Notes: generated from the letters alone by a model not told the origin. DNA of 64,000 nucleotides from Rhodococcus sp. 14-2483-1-2 (GCF_002259405.1 NZ_NPFW01000017.1:186001-250000), one strand, 5' to 3'; positions 34,935-45,306 are shown, numbered from the stretch's first letter. Numbers and translations are program-made.

Positions 34935-35881
34935 GCGCCACCACCGAGTCACAGCCCGCATCGCAGCCTGTCGACAAGCAGGCGGCTCTGAAGAACGTCT
35001 CCGACGGCAAGAAGGCCGAACGACGGTTGGGTCTGCTGCTCATCGCACCCGCAGCCCTGCTGATGATCGCAGTCACCGGGTACCCGATCATCTACGCGTT
35101 CTGGCTCAGCCTGCAGAAGTACAACCTCGCATTCCCCGAGGATCGTGAATTCGTCGGCATCTCCAACTACGTGACCGTGCTCTCCGACGGCTACTGGTGG
35201 ACGGCGTTCGGCGTGACGGCGGGCATCACGATCATCTCGGTGATCATCGAGTTCATCCTCGGCCTGGCGGTGGCTCTGGTCATGCACCGCACCATCTTCG
35301 GCCGTGGACTGGTGCGCACCGTGGTGCTCATTCCGTACGGCATCGTGACCGTCGCCGCCGCGTACAGCTGGTACTACGCGTGGACCCCCGGCACGGGCTA
35401 CCTCGCCAATCTGCTGCCCGACGGCAGTGCCCCGCTCACCGAGCAGTTCCCGTCACTGGCGATCGTCGTGTTGGCCGAAGTGTGGAAGACGACGCCGTTC
35501 ATGGCGCTGCTGCTGCTCGCAGGCCTGGCGCTGGTGCCCGACGACCTGCTCAAGGCCGCCGAGGTCGACGGGGCGGGTGGCTGGACCAGGCTGATGCGGA
35601 TCACCATCCCGTTGATGAAGCCGGCGATCCTCGTCGCGGTGCTCTTCCGCACCCTCGACGCGTTCCGCATCTTCGACAACATCTACGTCCTGACCCGAGG
35701 CAGCAACGAAACCGGATCGGTCTCGATTCTGGGTTACAACAACCTCTTCGGTGCGTTCAACCTCGGACTCGGGTCGGCGATCAGCATCCTGATCTTCTTC
35801 TGCGTCGCGATCATCGCGTTCGTGTTCATCAAGTTGTTCGGTGCATCGGCACCGGGATCCGACGACGGAGGCCGCAAGTAA
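34931..35881 (+). CDS. sugA: Trehalose ABC transporter permease SugA
   Basis: First permease subunit of the LpqY-SugABC importer. The 316-residue protein has a charged cytosolic N-terminus and about six helices: [60 protein letters not shown], the EAA motif [20 protein letters not shown], and [20 protein letters not shown]. It is a MalF-type permease. ATG overlaps the lpqY stop; the stop TAA shares its last base with the sugB start, so the subunits are translated in step. Confidence 0.92.
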   Translation: MSATTESQPASQPVDKQAALKNVSDGKKAERRLGLLLIAPAALLMIAVTGYPIIYAFWLSLQKYNLAFPEDREFVGISNYVTVLSDGYWWTAFGVTAGITIISVIIEFILGLAVALVMHRTIFGRGLVRTVVLIPYGIVTVAAAYSWYYAWTPGTGYLANLLPDGSAPLTEQFPSLAIVVLAEVWKTTPFMALLLLAGLALVPDDLLKAAEVDGAGGWTRLMRITIPLMKPAILVAVLFRTLDAFRIFDNIYVLTRGSNETGSVSILGYNNLFGAFNLGLGSAISILIFFCVAIIAFVFIKLFGASAPGSDDGGRK

Positions 35882-36714
35882 TGACCACTGTTACGCCTCG
35901 CAAGAAGGTCGGTTGGACGGTCGTCAACGTCCTCGTCCTGCTCTACGCACTCGTTCCGCTGCTGTGGATCATCAGCCTGTCGTTCAAGTCGACGGCGACC
36001 ATCGCGGACGGCAGGTTCATTCCGCAGTCGTTCACCCTGGAGAACTACAAGGGCATCTTCCAGACGAACCAGTTCACCTCGGCATTGGTGAACTCGATCG
36101 GCATCGGATTGATCACCACGGTGATCGCCGTGGTGATCGGCACGATGGCCGCGTATGCCGTTGCTCGCCTGGACTTTCCGGGCAAGAAGGCGCTCGTGGG
36201 TGCGGCGCTGCTGATCGCGATGTTCCCCCAGATCTCGCTGGTGACACCGCTGTTCGACATCTCCCGCTCGCTGGGACTGTTCGACACCTGGCCGGGACTG
36301 ATCATCCCGTACATCACCTTCGCGTTGCCGTTGGCGATCTACACCCTGTCGGCGTTCTTCCGCGAGATTCCATGGGAGCTCGAAAAGGCAGCGAAGATGG
36401 ACGGCGCGACGCCCGCACAGGCGTTCCGCAAGGTCATCGCCCCGCTGGCCGCCCCCGGCATCGTCACCGCCGCCATTCTGGTGTTCATCTTCGCCTGGAA
36501 CGACCTGCTGCTCGCCATCTCGTTGACGGCAACAGAACGTTCGGTCACCGTCCCGGCGGCCATCTCGCAGTTCACCGGTAGCTCTCAGTTCGAGGAGCCC
36601 ACGGGGTCGATCGCGGCGGCAGCAGTCGTCATCACGATCCCGATCATCATTTTTGTGCTCTTCTTCCAACGACGTATCGTGGCGGGCTTGACGTCCGGCG
36701 CAGTGAAGGGATAA
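35881..36714 (+). CDS. sugB: Trehalose ABC transporter permease SugB
   Basis: Second, MalG-type permease. The 277-residue protein has six helices: [60 protein letters not shown], the EAA loop [20 protein letters not shown] and the last helix [23 protein letters not shown] at 35881 uses the last A of the sugA TAA. sugC follows 6 bp after its stop. With SugA it forms the channel for trehalose. Confidence 0.92.
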   Translation: MTTVTPRKKVGWTVVNVLVLLYALVPLLWIISLSFKSTATIADGRFIPQSFTLENYKGIFQTNQFTSALVNSIGIGLITTVIAVVIGTMAAYAVARLDFPGKKALVGAALLIAMFPQISLVTPLFDISRSLGLFDTWPGLIIPYITFALPLAIYTLSAFFREIPWELEKAAKMDGATPAQAFRKVIAPLAAPGIVTAAILVFIFAWNDLLLAISLTATERSVTVPAAISQFTGSSQFEEPTGSIAAAAVVITIPIIIFVLFFQRRIVAGLTSGAVKG

Positions 36715-36719
36715 CCGTC

Positions 36720-37889
<1,170 letters not shown>

Positions 37890-37897
37890 TGCCTACG

Positions 37898-37945
37898 GCA
37901 GTGGTGTGGTCGAGTGCCTTGGAGGGCACTCGACCACACCACTGC
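37898..37945. terminator. 21-bp perfect-stem terminator after sugC
   Basis: GCAGTGGTGTGGTCGAGTGCC (37898-37918) and its exact reverse complement (37925-37945) flank a 6-nt loop. It sits between the convergent sugC and small secreted-protein genes and should stop transcription in both directions. Confidence 0.85.
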
Positions 37946-37952
37946 GCAGCAC

Positions 37953-38237
37953 TCAGAACGCAGAGCCGGTGCTCGGCAGCTGGTAGCCCTGGAAGAAGTC
38001 GAACGGCACCACGTTCGGTGCCGGGTTCTGCAGCTGCGGTGCCGGTGCCTGGGGGAACAGCTCGGGGAGCTCGAATTGGTTCGGTTGGTCGTTTCGGTTG
38101 TCGTCGTATCGGGTGTGGTTGTCGCCCCGATCGGTCCACAGCGGATCGGCCGACGCGGTGCCAGCCATCGCCACCAGAGGAATGGCCACCAGAGCCCCGG
38201 TCACTGCTGCGCGGGTGAGAATCTTTCGGGTGTTCAT
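37953..38237 (-). CDS. Small secreted protein (94 aa)
   Basis: Signal peptide: NTRKILTRAAVTGALVAIPL then VAMAGTASADP, with cleavage near residue 31. The mature part is about 63 residues, rich in Asp, Asn, Gln and Pro (DRGDNHTRYDDNRNDQPNQF, then LPELFPQAPAPQLQ), with no cysteine and no recognised domain. Its stop is 8 bp from the sugC terminator. An ATG follows AAAGGGA. Orphan extracellular peptide; function unknown. Confidence 0.7.
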   Translation of the reverse strand: MNTRKILTRAAVTGALVAIPLVAMAGTASADPLWTDRGDNHTRYDDNRNDQPNQFELPELFPQAPAPQLQNPAPNVVPFDFFQGYQLPSTGSAF

Positions 38238-38409
38238 GTGTTCCCTTTCGTCGGTGTTCGTACTTCTCCGACGTTAGGTCGACACGGTGGGCCCGCGACA
38301 GGGAAAACGGCTGACTCCCAGGAGATTACGAGCGTTCTCCCAAGGGCGACGACCGGTGTTTTCGTTGTTCCCGGCCTGGTCGGACCGGTGCGGTCGTCGT
38401 CGGTTGTCG

Positions 38410-39864
38410 TCAGACGCCTGGCAGTGCTCCCAGCTTCGGCCCCGACTCATCGGTCGATTCGGAATCGGCAACGACGGTCGATTCCCGATCCGGCGGGGTG
38501 CTCTTGATGGCGAGGGCCGCAAGGGCGACGACGGCGCATGCTGCAGCACCGGTGAGGAAGGCCGCGGTGTAGACGATTTCGCGGGCGACGGTCGTTCCGT
38601 CGATCGTGAACATGGCGAGCACGGTGGACAGCGTGGCACTTGCGATCGAGGTGCCGACGGTGCGCACGATCGAGTTGACGCTGTTCGCCACTCCGGTGTC
38701 CGCTGCGCTGACCTCGGCCATGAGCAGGTTGGGTAGGGCCGCGAACGCGAGGCTGACGAACAGGTTGATGACGATACCGGCGGTGATCAGTTGCCAGGTC
38801 CGATCATGGGCGAGCGCGACGAACACGAACCCGATCAGACCGATCAGAGCTCCCGCCACCAGGACCCGGCGAGGTCCGTACGACCGGATGAGACGGCCAC
38901 TGACGACAGCCGCGACCACGCCCACCGCCGCGCCGGGCAGGAGGTACACGACGCTCGCTTCGAGCACGTTGGCGGTGAAGCCATAACCTGCCACGGCGCG
39001 TGGGGTCTGCACGAAGAACGAGCACGCGAGAAAATTGACGAACATCCCGACGCCGACGAAGAGCGTGGCGACGTTGGTGGCGAGCAACGGCCCGTGGGTG
39101 AGCATGCGGGGTGCGACGAGGGGTTCGTCGGTGCGGTTCTCGAAGACCCACCAGATGGTTCCCACCAGCACACCGACGACCGCGCAGCCGATGGTGGCAA
39201 CCGAACCCCACCCCCACGTGCGGCCCTGGGTCAGGGAGAGGAACAGCAGAAGCAGAGTCACCGCGAGCAGTGCAGCGCCCCACCAGTCGACGGAGCCGCC
39301 GCTGGTTCTCGGCCGCGAGGGAACGCCGAACCAGGCGATCGCGAGCGCGACCACGACGAACGCAACAGTGAGCCAGAACACGCGGTGGTAGTCGGCACCG
39401 TTGGCGGTCAGCAGTCCGGTCAACACCAGTCCGAACCCGCCGCCGACACCGAGTGTGCCGGACAGGATTGCCATCGACCCGACCAGTTTCGCGGGCGGCA
39501 TCTCGTCGCGCAGTACGGCCAGTGCGATGGGGAACAGGGCGTACGAGACGCCTTGCAACACCCGACCGACGAGCAGCCACAGCAGTGAATCCGTCAGGGC
39601 GGCCAGCATCGATCCGGCGAGCACCACGGTCAGGACACCGACCAGGACGGGACGCTTGCCGTGCAGGTCGGCGAGCCGTCCGATCACGGGAGTGGCGATC
39701 ACCGCGGCGAGGAGGTTTGCCGTCAGTACCCAGCCGGCTGCGGTGGTGCTGACCCCGAGCTGGGTGCCGATGGTTCCCACGATGGGTACGACCATCGTCT
39801 GCAGGACGGCGAGGGTCATGACGACGAAACAGAGTCCGGGCAGCAGAATGCGGCGGGTGGACAT
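38410..39864 (-). CDS. MFS multidrug exporter, DHA2 family (14 TM)
   Basis: A 484-residue major facilitator with about 14 helices. Motif A, GRLADLHGKRPVLVG (about 62-76), precedes motif B/C-like segments: LLVGRVLQGVSYALFPIALA and ILSGTLGVGGGFGLVLTGLL. This is the DHA2 (EmrB/QacA) layout, usually a proton-driven drug or metabolite exporter. No regulator gene lies next to it. The 110 bp before its start are AT-richer than the surroundings and probably hold its promoter. Substrate unknown. Confidence 0.85.
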   Translation of the reverse strand: MSTRRILLPGLCFVVMTLAVLQTMVVPIVGTIGTQLGVSTTAAGWVLTANLLAAVIATPVIGRLADLHGKRPVLVGVLTVVLAGSMLAALTDSLLWLLVGRVLQGVSYALFPIALAVLRDEMPPAKLVGSMAILSGTLGVGGGFGLVLTGLLTANGADYHRVFWLTVAFVVVALAIAWFGVPSRPRTSGGSVDWWGAALLAVTLLLLFLSLTQGRTWGWGSVATIGCAVVGVLVGTIWWVFENRTDEPLVAPRMLTHGPLLATNVATLFVGVGMFVNFLACSFFVQTPRAVAGYGFTANVLEASVVYLLPGAAVGVVAAVVSGRLIRSYGPRRVLVAGALIGLIGFVFVALAHDRTWQLITAGIVINLFVSLAFAALPNLLMAEVSAADTGVANSVNSIVRTVGTSIASATLSTVLAMFTIDGTTVAREIVYTAAFLTGAAACAVVALAALAIKSTPPDRESTVVADSESTDESGPKLGALPGV

Positions 39865-39975
39865 GAACGAACTACCTCGTTACGTGATGGAAGTGCACAA
39901 TCGCGTGAGAACAAAAATGTTGAACGCATCTAAGTAGTTACCAGACATCGGTCGACTACGGAAACGAGAACGGGG

Positions 39976-40839
39976 TCACTGCGGACGGGTGGGCTTACCC
40001 AGCGCCTTCTGCCGCAGTTCGCTGACGATCTCGTCGTTCCAGACGTGTTCGCGCACCAGGCGGTAACGCTCCCGGCTCATCCAGAGGTACGCCTCGGCGT
40101 CGGTGCGGTCCTCGAGGATCTCCGCCGCGCGCACCATGCGCACCACCGGTAGGTACTCCTCACCGAACCAACGTCGCGCGACGGTACCGCGGTCGACGAA
40201 TTCACCGACCTCCTGCATCAACCGGAAGCCCCATGCCTCCACCGATTCGCTCAGCTGGGCGTAATCGAACGGATCGGTCACCTGAACGGCCTCGCGTGCC
40301 TTGCCCACCAACGGCACTCGACTGAGGAAGATGCGCCGGTGATCCTTGATCAGCAGATCGCCACGTCGGGTGATGCCCTCGGGGGAGATGCGGGTGATGA
40401 TCTCGGTGACGACGGCGTCGATCGACGTTCGGTGCATGGCGAACGCGATGGAGACTCGGTGATGGCCGTCGACGACGAAGTGCATTCCGCCGATGCGATA
40501 GACCTGAATCGGCGGCATCGCTTCGCCGCGACGTTGAGCAGCCGCGAGTCGCTGCCAACGTTCGCGGATGCGCGCCGATGTCGGGCGGAAGAAGCGATCG
40601 AAGTCGCGTGTGCGATCGACGCTGCCGACGATGGTGTCGACGCGAATGACCTGCAGGCCGAGGTGACGCTCGCCCACCTTGCCGAGGGCCGCGACGACCT
40701 CGTCGAACGGCAGGATGGTGTTGACGTCGTCGGGTTGACGACGCAGCCACCCGACCAGACGTGCGACGTCGGCGCGTCGGCGCTGGCGGGTGAAGTCGTT
40801 CTCCGCATCGGCGGCCGGGAATCCGGTGTCACGTGCCAT
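39976..40839 (-). CDS. ParB/sulfiredoxin-fold domain protein
   Basis: A 287-residue protein with a ParB N-terminal/Srx-like core: GLQVIRVDTIVGSVDRTRDF, then PPIQVYRIGGMHFVVDGHHR with VSIAFAMHRTSIDAVVTEII. The VDGHHRVSIA motif is the ParB/Srx nucleotide-binding signature (box II-like). It lacks a ParB-type HTH, so it is not a chromosome partitioning protein; recent work on the fold suggests CTPase or kinase-like activities. The rest (about 190-287) is helical. Its start overlaps the phosphoesterase gene end by 11 bp, so the two form an operon. Confidence 0.75.
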   Translation of the reverse strand: MARDTGFPAADAENDFTRQRRRADVARLVGWLRRQPDDVNTILPFDEVVAALGKVGERHLGLQVIRVDTIVGSVDRTRDFDRFFRPTSARIRERWQRLAAAQRRGEAMPPIQVYRIGGMHFVVDGHHRVSIAFAMHRTSIDAVVTEIITRISPEGITRRGDLLIKDHRRIFLSRVPLVGKAREAVQVTDPFDYAQLSESVEAWGFRLMQEVGEFVDRGTVARRWFGEEYLPVVRMVRAAEILEDRTDAEAYLWMSRERYRLVREHVWNDEIVSELRQKALGKPTRPQ

Positions 40840-41563
40840 GTCTGCGCCTCACGATCTTCGGTGTCTCGAAATCCGTTCTCTCGCCGCCCGGTTCGATCTC
40901 GAGAAGGGTGTATCCGACGGTGTTGATCACCGTCGCGCCGTGCAGGGTCAGATCGTCCGGGGTGTGACCGTGCGGATGAATGTGGCCGTGCAACAACAAC
41001 TGTGGGGACAGTCGGCGCGTCACCTCGTCCAGGCAGTCGAAGCCGATGTGCGCGGGGTCGGTGTCGTCGCCGACGCCCAGAGGTGGACTGTGGGTGAGCA
41101 GGATGTCGACGGGCCGAAGATCCTTGCGCACGTTGCGATGCCATGCGAACGTCCGGGTCAGGGTGCGTGATCGCCGTCGCTGCTGCCGTTGGGTCCACTG
41201 ATTGGGCCCACCGTTGTAGCGGATGGACCCGCCGAGACCGGCGATCCGCACGCCTGCCGCGGACACGATGCGACGGTCGACGTTGACGGCACCGACCGGT
41301 CCGGGCCAGGTGGCGGGCAGCCCGGCGCGCATCCAGCCTGCACGTCCGGCCGAGTAGCCGGTGAGGTCCGCGTCGTGATTGCCCGGCACGAACACGCACG
41401 GTGCGTTCAACGCGTCGGTGAGGTACTCGAGATAATCGAACGGCAGGTCGCCCGCGCCGAGAATCAGGTCGACTCCGAGCGACTTCACCTGCGGACTCCA
41501 CAGGGATTCGATCGTTTCGTCGGCGACTGCGAGAACGGAGACCACGGGTACGACGGTACCCAC
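40829..41563 (-). CDS. Calcineurin-like metallophosphoesterase
   Basis: A 244-residue protein with the metal-binding blocks of the family: SVLAVADETI (D position), LILGAGDLPFDYLEYL (GD), VFVPGNHDADLTGY (GNHD), DILLTHSPPLGVGDD (TH) and LLLHGHIHPHG (HGHxH). All ligands except the first histidine (DxH reads as DET) are present. Substrate not predictable. GTG 41563 is listed; GTG 41545 is an equally possible start. It is translated just ahead of the ParB-like gene on the same transcript and diverges from the SUFU-domain gene. Confidence 0.82.
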   Translation of the reverse strand: MGTVVPVVSVLAVADETIESLWSPQVKSLGVDLILGAGDLPFDYLEYLTDALNAPCVFVPGNHDADLTGYSAGRAGWMRAGLPATWPGPVGAVNVDRRIVSAAGVRIAGLGGSIRYNGGPNQWTQRQQRRRSRTLTRTFAWHRNVRKDLRPVDILLTHSPPLGVGDDTDPAHIGFDCLDEVTRRLSPQLLLHGHIHPHGHTPDDLTLHGATVINTVGYTLLEIEPGGERTDFETPKIVRRRHGT

Positions 41564-41615
41564 CTCCGGTGCGGTGGTACCTCCGAACGGACTTCTCGGG
41601 CATCGGTGGTGTTGG

Positions 41616-42209
41616 ATGGGTCAGGTGAGCGACAGTGTCATTGCAGCGGTACGCGCACATCTGGTGACCGAGATCGGCGACGAGAATCCGTCGTCGGCGT
41701 CGGTGACCTTCCTCGGCCTCGAGTCGCTGGACGTGCTGAGATTCGGCGCGGACTCCGACGTGGTCCGGTACGTCAGTCTCGGCTGCTCTCGTCACCCCAT
41801 GGCCGATCCCAACGAACTCGTCGCAGATCCCTCGCGCGGCCCCCGCGCCGAACTGGTGCTGGCCCTTCGCGGTGGGGCAGGCGTGGCGTCGGGCGTGCAC
41901 AAGTCCCTGGCCGTGCTCGCTGCCTCTCCCGCGGTGGAGGGCGTCGTTCTCGTCGAGGATGCGCTGCTGGACCTGGGCGAGCCGCTGTGGACCAACGCGC
42001 CGTTCACCGCGGTGCTGCTCGGAGTCAGTGATATCGCCGATCTGACGCTGCCCGAGCCCTACGATCCGGTTCGTTTCCTCGCCGCAGTGCCGTTGACCGG
42101 TACCGAGGCGGCGTGGGTGCGGTTACGCGGTGCCGCAGCCCTGCGGGAGGCCTGGACCGAGGCAGGGATCGATGTGCGCGATCCGAATCGGTCCGCGGCC
42201 AGTCTTTGA
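41616..42209 (+). CDS. Suppressor-of-fused (SUFU) domain protein
   Basis: A 197-residue soluble protein. LGLESLDVLRFGADSDVVRY, VSLGCSRHPMADPNELVADP, RGPRAELVLALRGGAGVASG and the later LPEPYDPVRFLAAVPLTGTE match bacterial SUFU-domain proteins. In polymorphic-toxin biology SUFU-domain proteins often act as immunity proteins, but no toxin gene is nearby. ATG 41616; GTG 41625 is an alternative. It converges on the lipase-like gene with a 7-bp gap. Confidence 0.75.
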   Translation: MGQVSDSVIAAVRAHLVTEIGDENPSSASVTFLGLESLDVLRFGADSDVVRYVSLGCSRHPMADPNELVADPSRGPRAELVLALRGGAGVASGVHKSLAVLAASPAVEGVVLVEDALLDLGEPLWTNAPFTAVLLGVSDIADLTLPEPYDPVRFLAAVPLTGTEAAWVRLRGAAALREAWTEAGIDVRDPNRSAASL

Positions 42210-42216
42210 CGCCCAC

Positions 42217-43185
42217 TCACCGCGCGTAGGTTGCCAAATCCGGTTCGGCACTGACGGAATCGTCGATCAGATGCCGAGGTACCTGGGCCAGATACTTCAG
42301 TCCGGTGATCGCCGCACGCGCGTCGTAGCGCAGGTTCGGCATCGCGGTGCTGAAACACAGGTTGTCCGAGATGCGTTCGCGCACAGCAGGTCCGTCGTGG
42401 TCGAGCGCGTCGAGGACGAGATGAAAGGCGACGTTGTCGCCGATGATGTCGAAGTGTTCGACGGGCCGCAGCGGACAGATGTCCTGGACGGCGATGTTCG
42501 CGGCTCCGGCCAGAGTGCTCGCGTGCGGTTGCGGGTAGATCAATTGGTCGAATGTCGTGAAGATCGAGGTGTAACTGGGTCCCGCAGGCAACGGACGCGC
42601 CGCGAGCGCGGTGAGGAATTTCGATCCGGTGGCGATCTGCCAGTTCGCCGGCGGGCACTCCTGCGAGTCGTCGCATCCCGAGCGCGCCGAGTCGGTGCCG
42701 TTGTACGGGGTGGCGAGCGAGATGAAATCCGACACCAGCGCGGGCAGGTCCGGCCAGAACGTCAACGCCCAGAGCTCGTCCAGTGGACCGTGTTGGTGAC
42801 CCATCATGACGACCTGGCGACCGCTGTCGGCGGCCATGGTGCGGACTGCGTGCACCACGTACTGGGCGGCGATCTGCAGGTCGCCGTACCCCTCGTCGGG
42901 AAGGGAGAGGCTGCACACCGGTATCCCCTCGGCCGGCAGTGACTGCAGGTAGTTCCAGCCGAAGGACTGCTGATCGGTGGCGAAGGCCGGTGTGAGCAGG
43001 ACCGGATCGCGGGTGGCGTCGTGCAGATCGGTGGTGCAGGTGAGGGCCTCGTCGAGATCGGCCTTCGCGACGGTCAGCGGCGGACCGGCTGGATCTGCGA
43101 GAACCGGCTGAGCCGACGCGGCCCCTGGGGCGTACGAAAAGATGATGGCCACGGCCGAAGCCAGTACCAGCGAGCGGATTCTCAT
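42217..43185 (-). CDS. Secreted lipase-family protein lacking the nucleophile serine
   Basis: A 322-residue exported protein: signal peptide to about residue 25 (ASA-QP), then an alpha/beta-hydrolase of the secreted class-2 lipase type (VCSLSLPDEGYGDLQIAAQY, ALTFWPDLPALVSDFISLAT). In active relatives the elbow is GHSQG; here it reads Gly129-His-Gln131-His-Gly133, so the nucleophile is Gln. The surrounding frame is intact, so this is substitution, not frameshift. The protein is probably catalytically inert and may bind a ligand. ATG 43185 with GGAAGGG upstream. Two tandem hairpins precede it. Confidence 0.82.
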   Translation of the reverse strand: MRIRSLVLASAVAIIFSYAPGAASAQPVLADPAGPPLTVAKADLDEALTCTTDLHDATRDPVLLTPAFATDQQSFGWNYLQSLPAEGIPVCSLSLPDEGYGDLQIAAQYVVHAVRTMAADSGRQVVMMGHQHGPLDELWALTFWPDLPALVSDFISLATPYNGTDSARSGCDDSQECPPANWQIATGSKFLTALAARPLPAGPSYTSIFTTFDQLIYPQPHASTLAGAANIAVQDICPLRPVEHFDIIGDNVAFHLVLDALDHDGPAVRERISDNLCFSTAMPNLRYDARAAITGLKYLAQVPRHLIDDSVSAEPDLATYAR

Positions 43186-43194
43186 CGATCCCTT

Positions 43195-43251
43195 CCGGAT
43201 GACACTGCAGGACTTCTGCAGTCTCATCCGGGACGAACCGGTGGGTTCGTC
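43195..43251. promoter_or_regulatory. Two tandem hairpins before the lipase-like gene
   Basis: CCGGATGACACTGCAG pairs with CTGCAGTCTCATCCGG (16-bp arms, one mismatch, loop GACTT, 43195-43231); GACGAACC pairs with GGTTCGTC (43232-43251, loop GGTG). They lie just upstream of the ribosome site of the minus-strand lipase-like gene and downstream of corA: leader structure, operator or terminator. Confidence 0.6.
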
Positions 43252-43292
43252 ACGTGGAAGCAGTCGGGACAATCACCAACGACCGCTCGATT

Positions 43293-43313
43293 CGGTTGGA
43301 CATCGTCCAACCG
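43293..43313 (-). terminator. Hairpin after corA
   Basis: CGGTTGGAC-ATC-GTCCAACCG is a perfect 9-bp stem with a 3-nt loop, 11 bp past the corA stop codon on the minus strand. Confidence 0.65.
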
Positions 43314-43323
43314 GGCCCAGCTC

Positions 43324-44412
43324 CTAGAGCCAGTTGTTCTTGTGGAACGTCCGCCACAGTCCGATACAGACGCACAACACGACCGCGACCATCAAGTGGT
43401 AGCCGTACGTCCAGTGCAGCTCGGGCATGTTGTCGAAGTTCATCCCGTAGATGCCCGCGACCATCGTCGGCACAGCGGCGATCGCCACCCACGACGAGAT
43501 CTTGCGCATGTCCAGGTTCTGCTGCATCGTCACTCGCGCCAGCGCCGCGTCGACCAGTGAGCTGAGCACCTCGTCGTACTCGGAGATGCGTTCGGCGACC
43601 GTCGTGTGATGGTCCTGCACGTCGCGCAGATACCGTCGCACGGCCTTCGGGACGCTCGGCTCCTGCACCAGACGCGCCAGCGGCGTCGACAGAGGTGTCA
43701 CCGATCGGCGAAGCTCGACGACCTCCCTCTTGAGGAGGTAGATGTTCTCGATGGGCACGTGGTGGTGCGGCGAGAACACTTCCTCCTCCATGCCGTCGAC
43801 GTCTCGCTCGATCGAGTCGGTCACCGCGAGGTACTCGTCGACGACGTGGTCGGCCACCGCGTGCAGGACCGCCGACGGACCGAGGGCGAGTTGTTCGGGG
43901 TTCGCTTCGAGGCGCTGACGCACGCCGGCCAACCCCGAATGCTCTCCGTGCCGGACGGTGATGACGAAGTCACGGCCGACCATCACCATGATCTCGCCGC
44001 TCTCGACGATCTCGTTGGCGGTCGTCACCGACTCGTGCTCGACGTACTTCACCGTGCGCAGCACCAGGAACGCGACGTCGTCGTAGCGCTCGAGCTTGGG
44101 CCGCTGATGGGCGTGGACGGTGTCCTCGACCATCAGCTCGTGCAGGCCGTAGCACTGGGCGATCGCGCTCATCTGGTGCTCGTCGGGTGCGTGCAGACCG
44201 ACCCACACGAATCCCTCGCCGCGGGCACGCACCTCTGCGATGGCCGAGGTGTGAGTGAATCTGCCGGGAAGTCGAGCACCGTCGACGTAGACCGCGCAGT
44301 CGACGATCGCGCGGGCCGTGGGCACCGGAATCCGCGGTGTCGGCTCGGGACCGGCCTTGGCCGATCGTCGATGCAGTGACGGCAGCGACGGGCGTGGTGG
44401 AAGGGACGGCAT
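43324..44412 (-). CDS. corA: Magnesium/cobalt transporter CorA
   Basis: Pentameric Mg2+ channel. The 362-residue protein has a large N-terminal cytosolic domain (about 1-295) and two C-terminal helices. The pore signature GMN is at 323-325 in VAGIYGMNFDNMPELHW, and the last helix ends HLMVAVVLCVCIGLWRTF. The coiled helix before it (RISEYDEVLSSLVDAALARV) is typical. The Pro/Ser-rich start (PSLPPRPSLPSL) is an actinobacterial extension. Divergent from the PHP-marC operon across 51 bp; hairpin terminator after it. Confidence 0.93.
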   Translation of the reverse strand: MPSLPPRPSLPSLHRRSAKAGPEPTPRIPVPTARAIVDCAVYVDGARLPGRFTHTSAIAEVRARGEGFVWVGLHAPDEHQMSAIAQCYGLHELMVEDTVHAHQRPKLERYDDVAFLVLRTVKYVEHESVTTANEIVESGEIMVMVGRDFVITVRHGEHSGLAGVRQRLEANPEQLALGPSAVLHAVADHVVDEYLAVTDSIERDVDGMEEEVFSPHHHVPIENIYLLKREVVELRRSVTPLSTPLARLVQEPSVPKAVRRYLRDVQDHHTTVAERISEYDEVLSSLVDAALARVTMQQNLDMRKISSWVAIAAVPTMVAGIYGMNFDNMPELHWTYGYHLMVAVVLCVCIGLWRTFHKNNWL

Positions 44413-44463
44413 GGCGGGCAATCGTACGCCAGCAAAACGACGAGAGAGTGGGCCTGGAACACT

Positions 44464-45306
44464 GTGCAGGTGCTCATCGATCTCCACACCCACTCGACGG
44501 CGTCCGACGGCACCGACAGCCCGACCGAGCTGGTCCACGCCGCAGCCGAGGCAGGACTGTCGGTGGTGGCTCTGACCGACCACGACACCACCTCGGGGTG
44601 GGACGAAGCGGCCTCGGCACTGCCGCCCGGTCTCACGCTCGTGCGCGGCATGGAACTTTCCTGCACCGGGCGAGGCGAGGACGGCGAGCCGGTTCCGGTG
44701 CACCTGCTCGCGTATCTGTTCGATTCCGCGAACGAGGCGTTCGCGGGCGAGCGCGCTCGGTTGCGCGGCGAGCGGGTCACTCGATTGCGTGCCATTGCCG
44801 AGAAGATGGCGGCGGACGGTCTGCCCATCGACCCCGACGCGGTGCTGGCCTCGGCCGGAGACGCTGCCGGACGACCGCACCTGGGCCGCGCGCTGATCGA
44901 CGCCGGCTACGTTCCGAACATGGATGCCGCGTTCGCCGGTCCGTTGGCGACGAGCGGCAAGTACTACGTCGAGAAGGTCGACACCCCCCTCGAGGTCGCG
45001 GTGGACATGATCGCCGCGGCAGGCGGTGTCAGTGTGCTCGCGCACGCCAGAGCTCGTGCCCGCGGTCGCATCCTCGACCTCGATCACATTCGCGAACTCG
45101 CAGCGCGCGGTCTCGGGGGAGTGGAAGTGCACCACATGGACCACTCGCCGCAGGACACCGCGGTGATGGCCGATCTCGCCGCCGAACTGGACCTGATCGT
45201 CACCGGATCCTCGGACTACCACGGCACCAACAAGACGGTGAAGCTGGGCGAATACACCACGGCCCCAGAACAATACGACCGTCTGATTGCGGCGGCACTC
45301 CCATGA
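44464..45306 (+). CDS. PHP-domain phosphoesterase (RNase AM / nucleoside 3',5'-bisphosphate phosphatase type)
   Basis: A 280-residue protein beginning LIDLHTHSTASDGTDSPTEL: HxH plus D, the PHP metal cluster, then VVALTDHDTTSGWDEA, RGMELSCTGRGEDG, GRPHLGRALIDAGYV, VLAHARARARGRILDL and TGSSDYHGTNKTVKLG. The His/Asp set matches the TrpH/YciV group, known to hydrolyse nucleoside 3',5'-bisphosphates or degrade RNA 5' ends. GTG at 44464 or 44470. It overlaps marC by ATGA. Confidence 0.88.
   Translation: MQVLIDLHTHSTASDGTDSPTELVHAAAEAGLSVVALTDHDTTSGWDEAASALPPGLTLVRGMELSCTGRGEDGEPVPVHLLAYLFDSANEAFAGERARLRGERVTRLRAIAEKMAADGLPIDPDAVLASAGDAAGRPHLGRALIDAGYVPNMDAAFAGPLATSGKYYVEKVDTPLEVAVDMIAAAGGVSVLAHARARARGRILDLDHIRELAARGLGGVEVHHMDHSPQDTAVMADLAAELDLIVTGSSDYHGTNKTVKLGEYTTAPEQYDRLIAAALP

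Noticed and set aside
38410..39864. Efflux gene with its own local regulator
   Set aside because: No regulator gene is adjacent and no clear palindrome was found in the 110 bp upstream.
39976..40839. Chromosome partitioning protein ParB
   Set aside because: Only the ParB/Srx core is present; no HTH domain and no parA or parS nearby.
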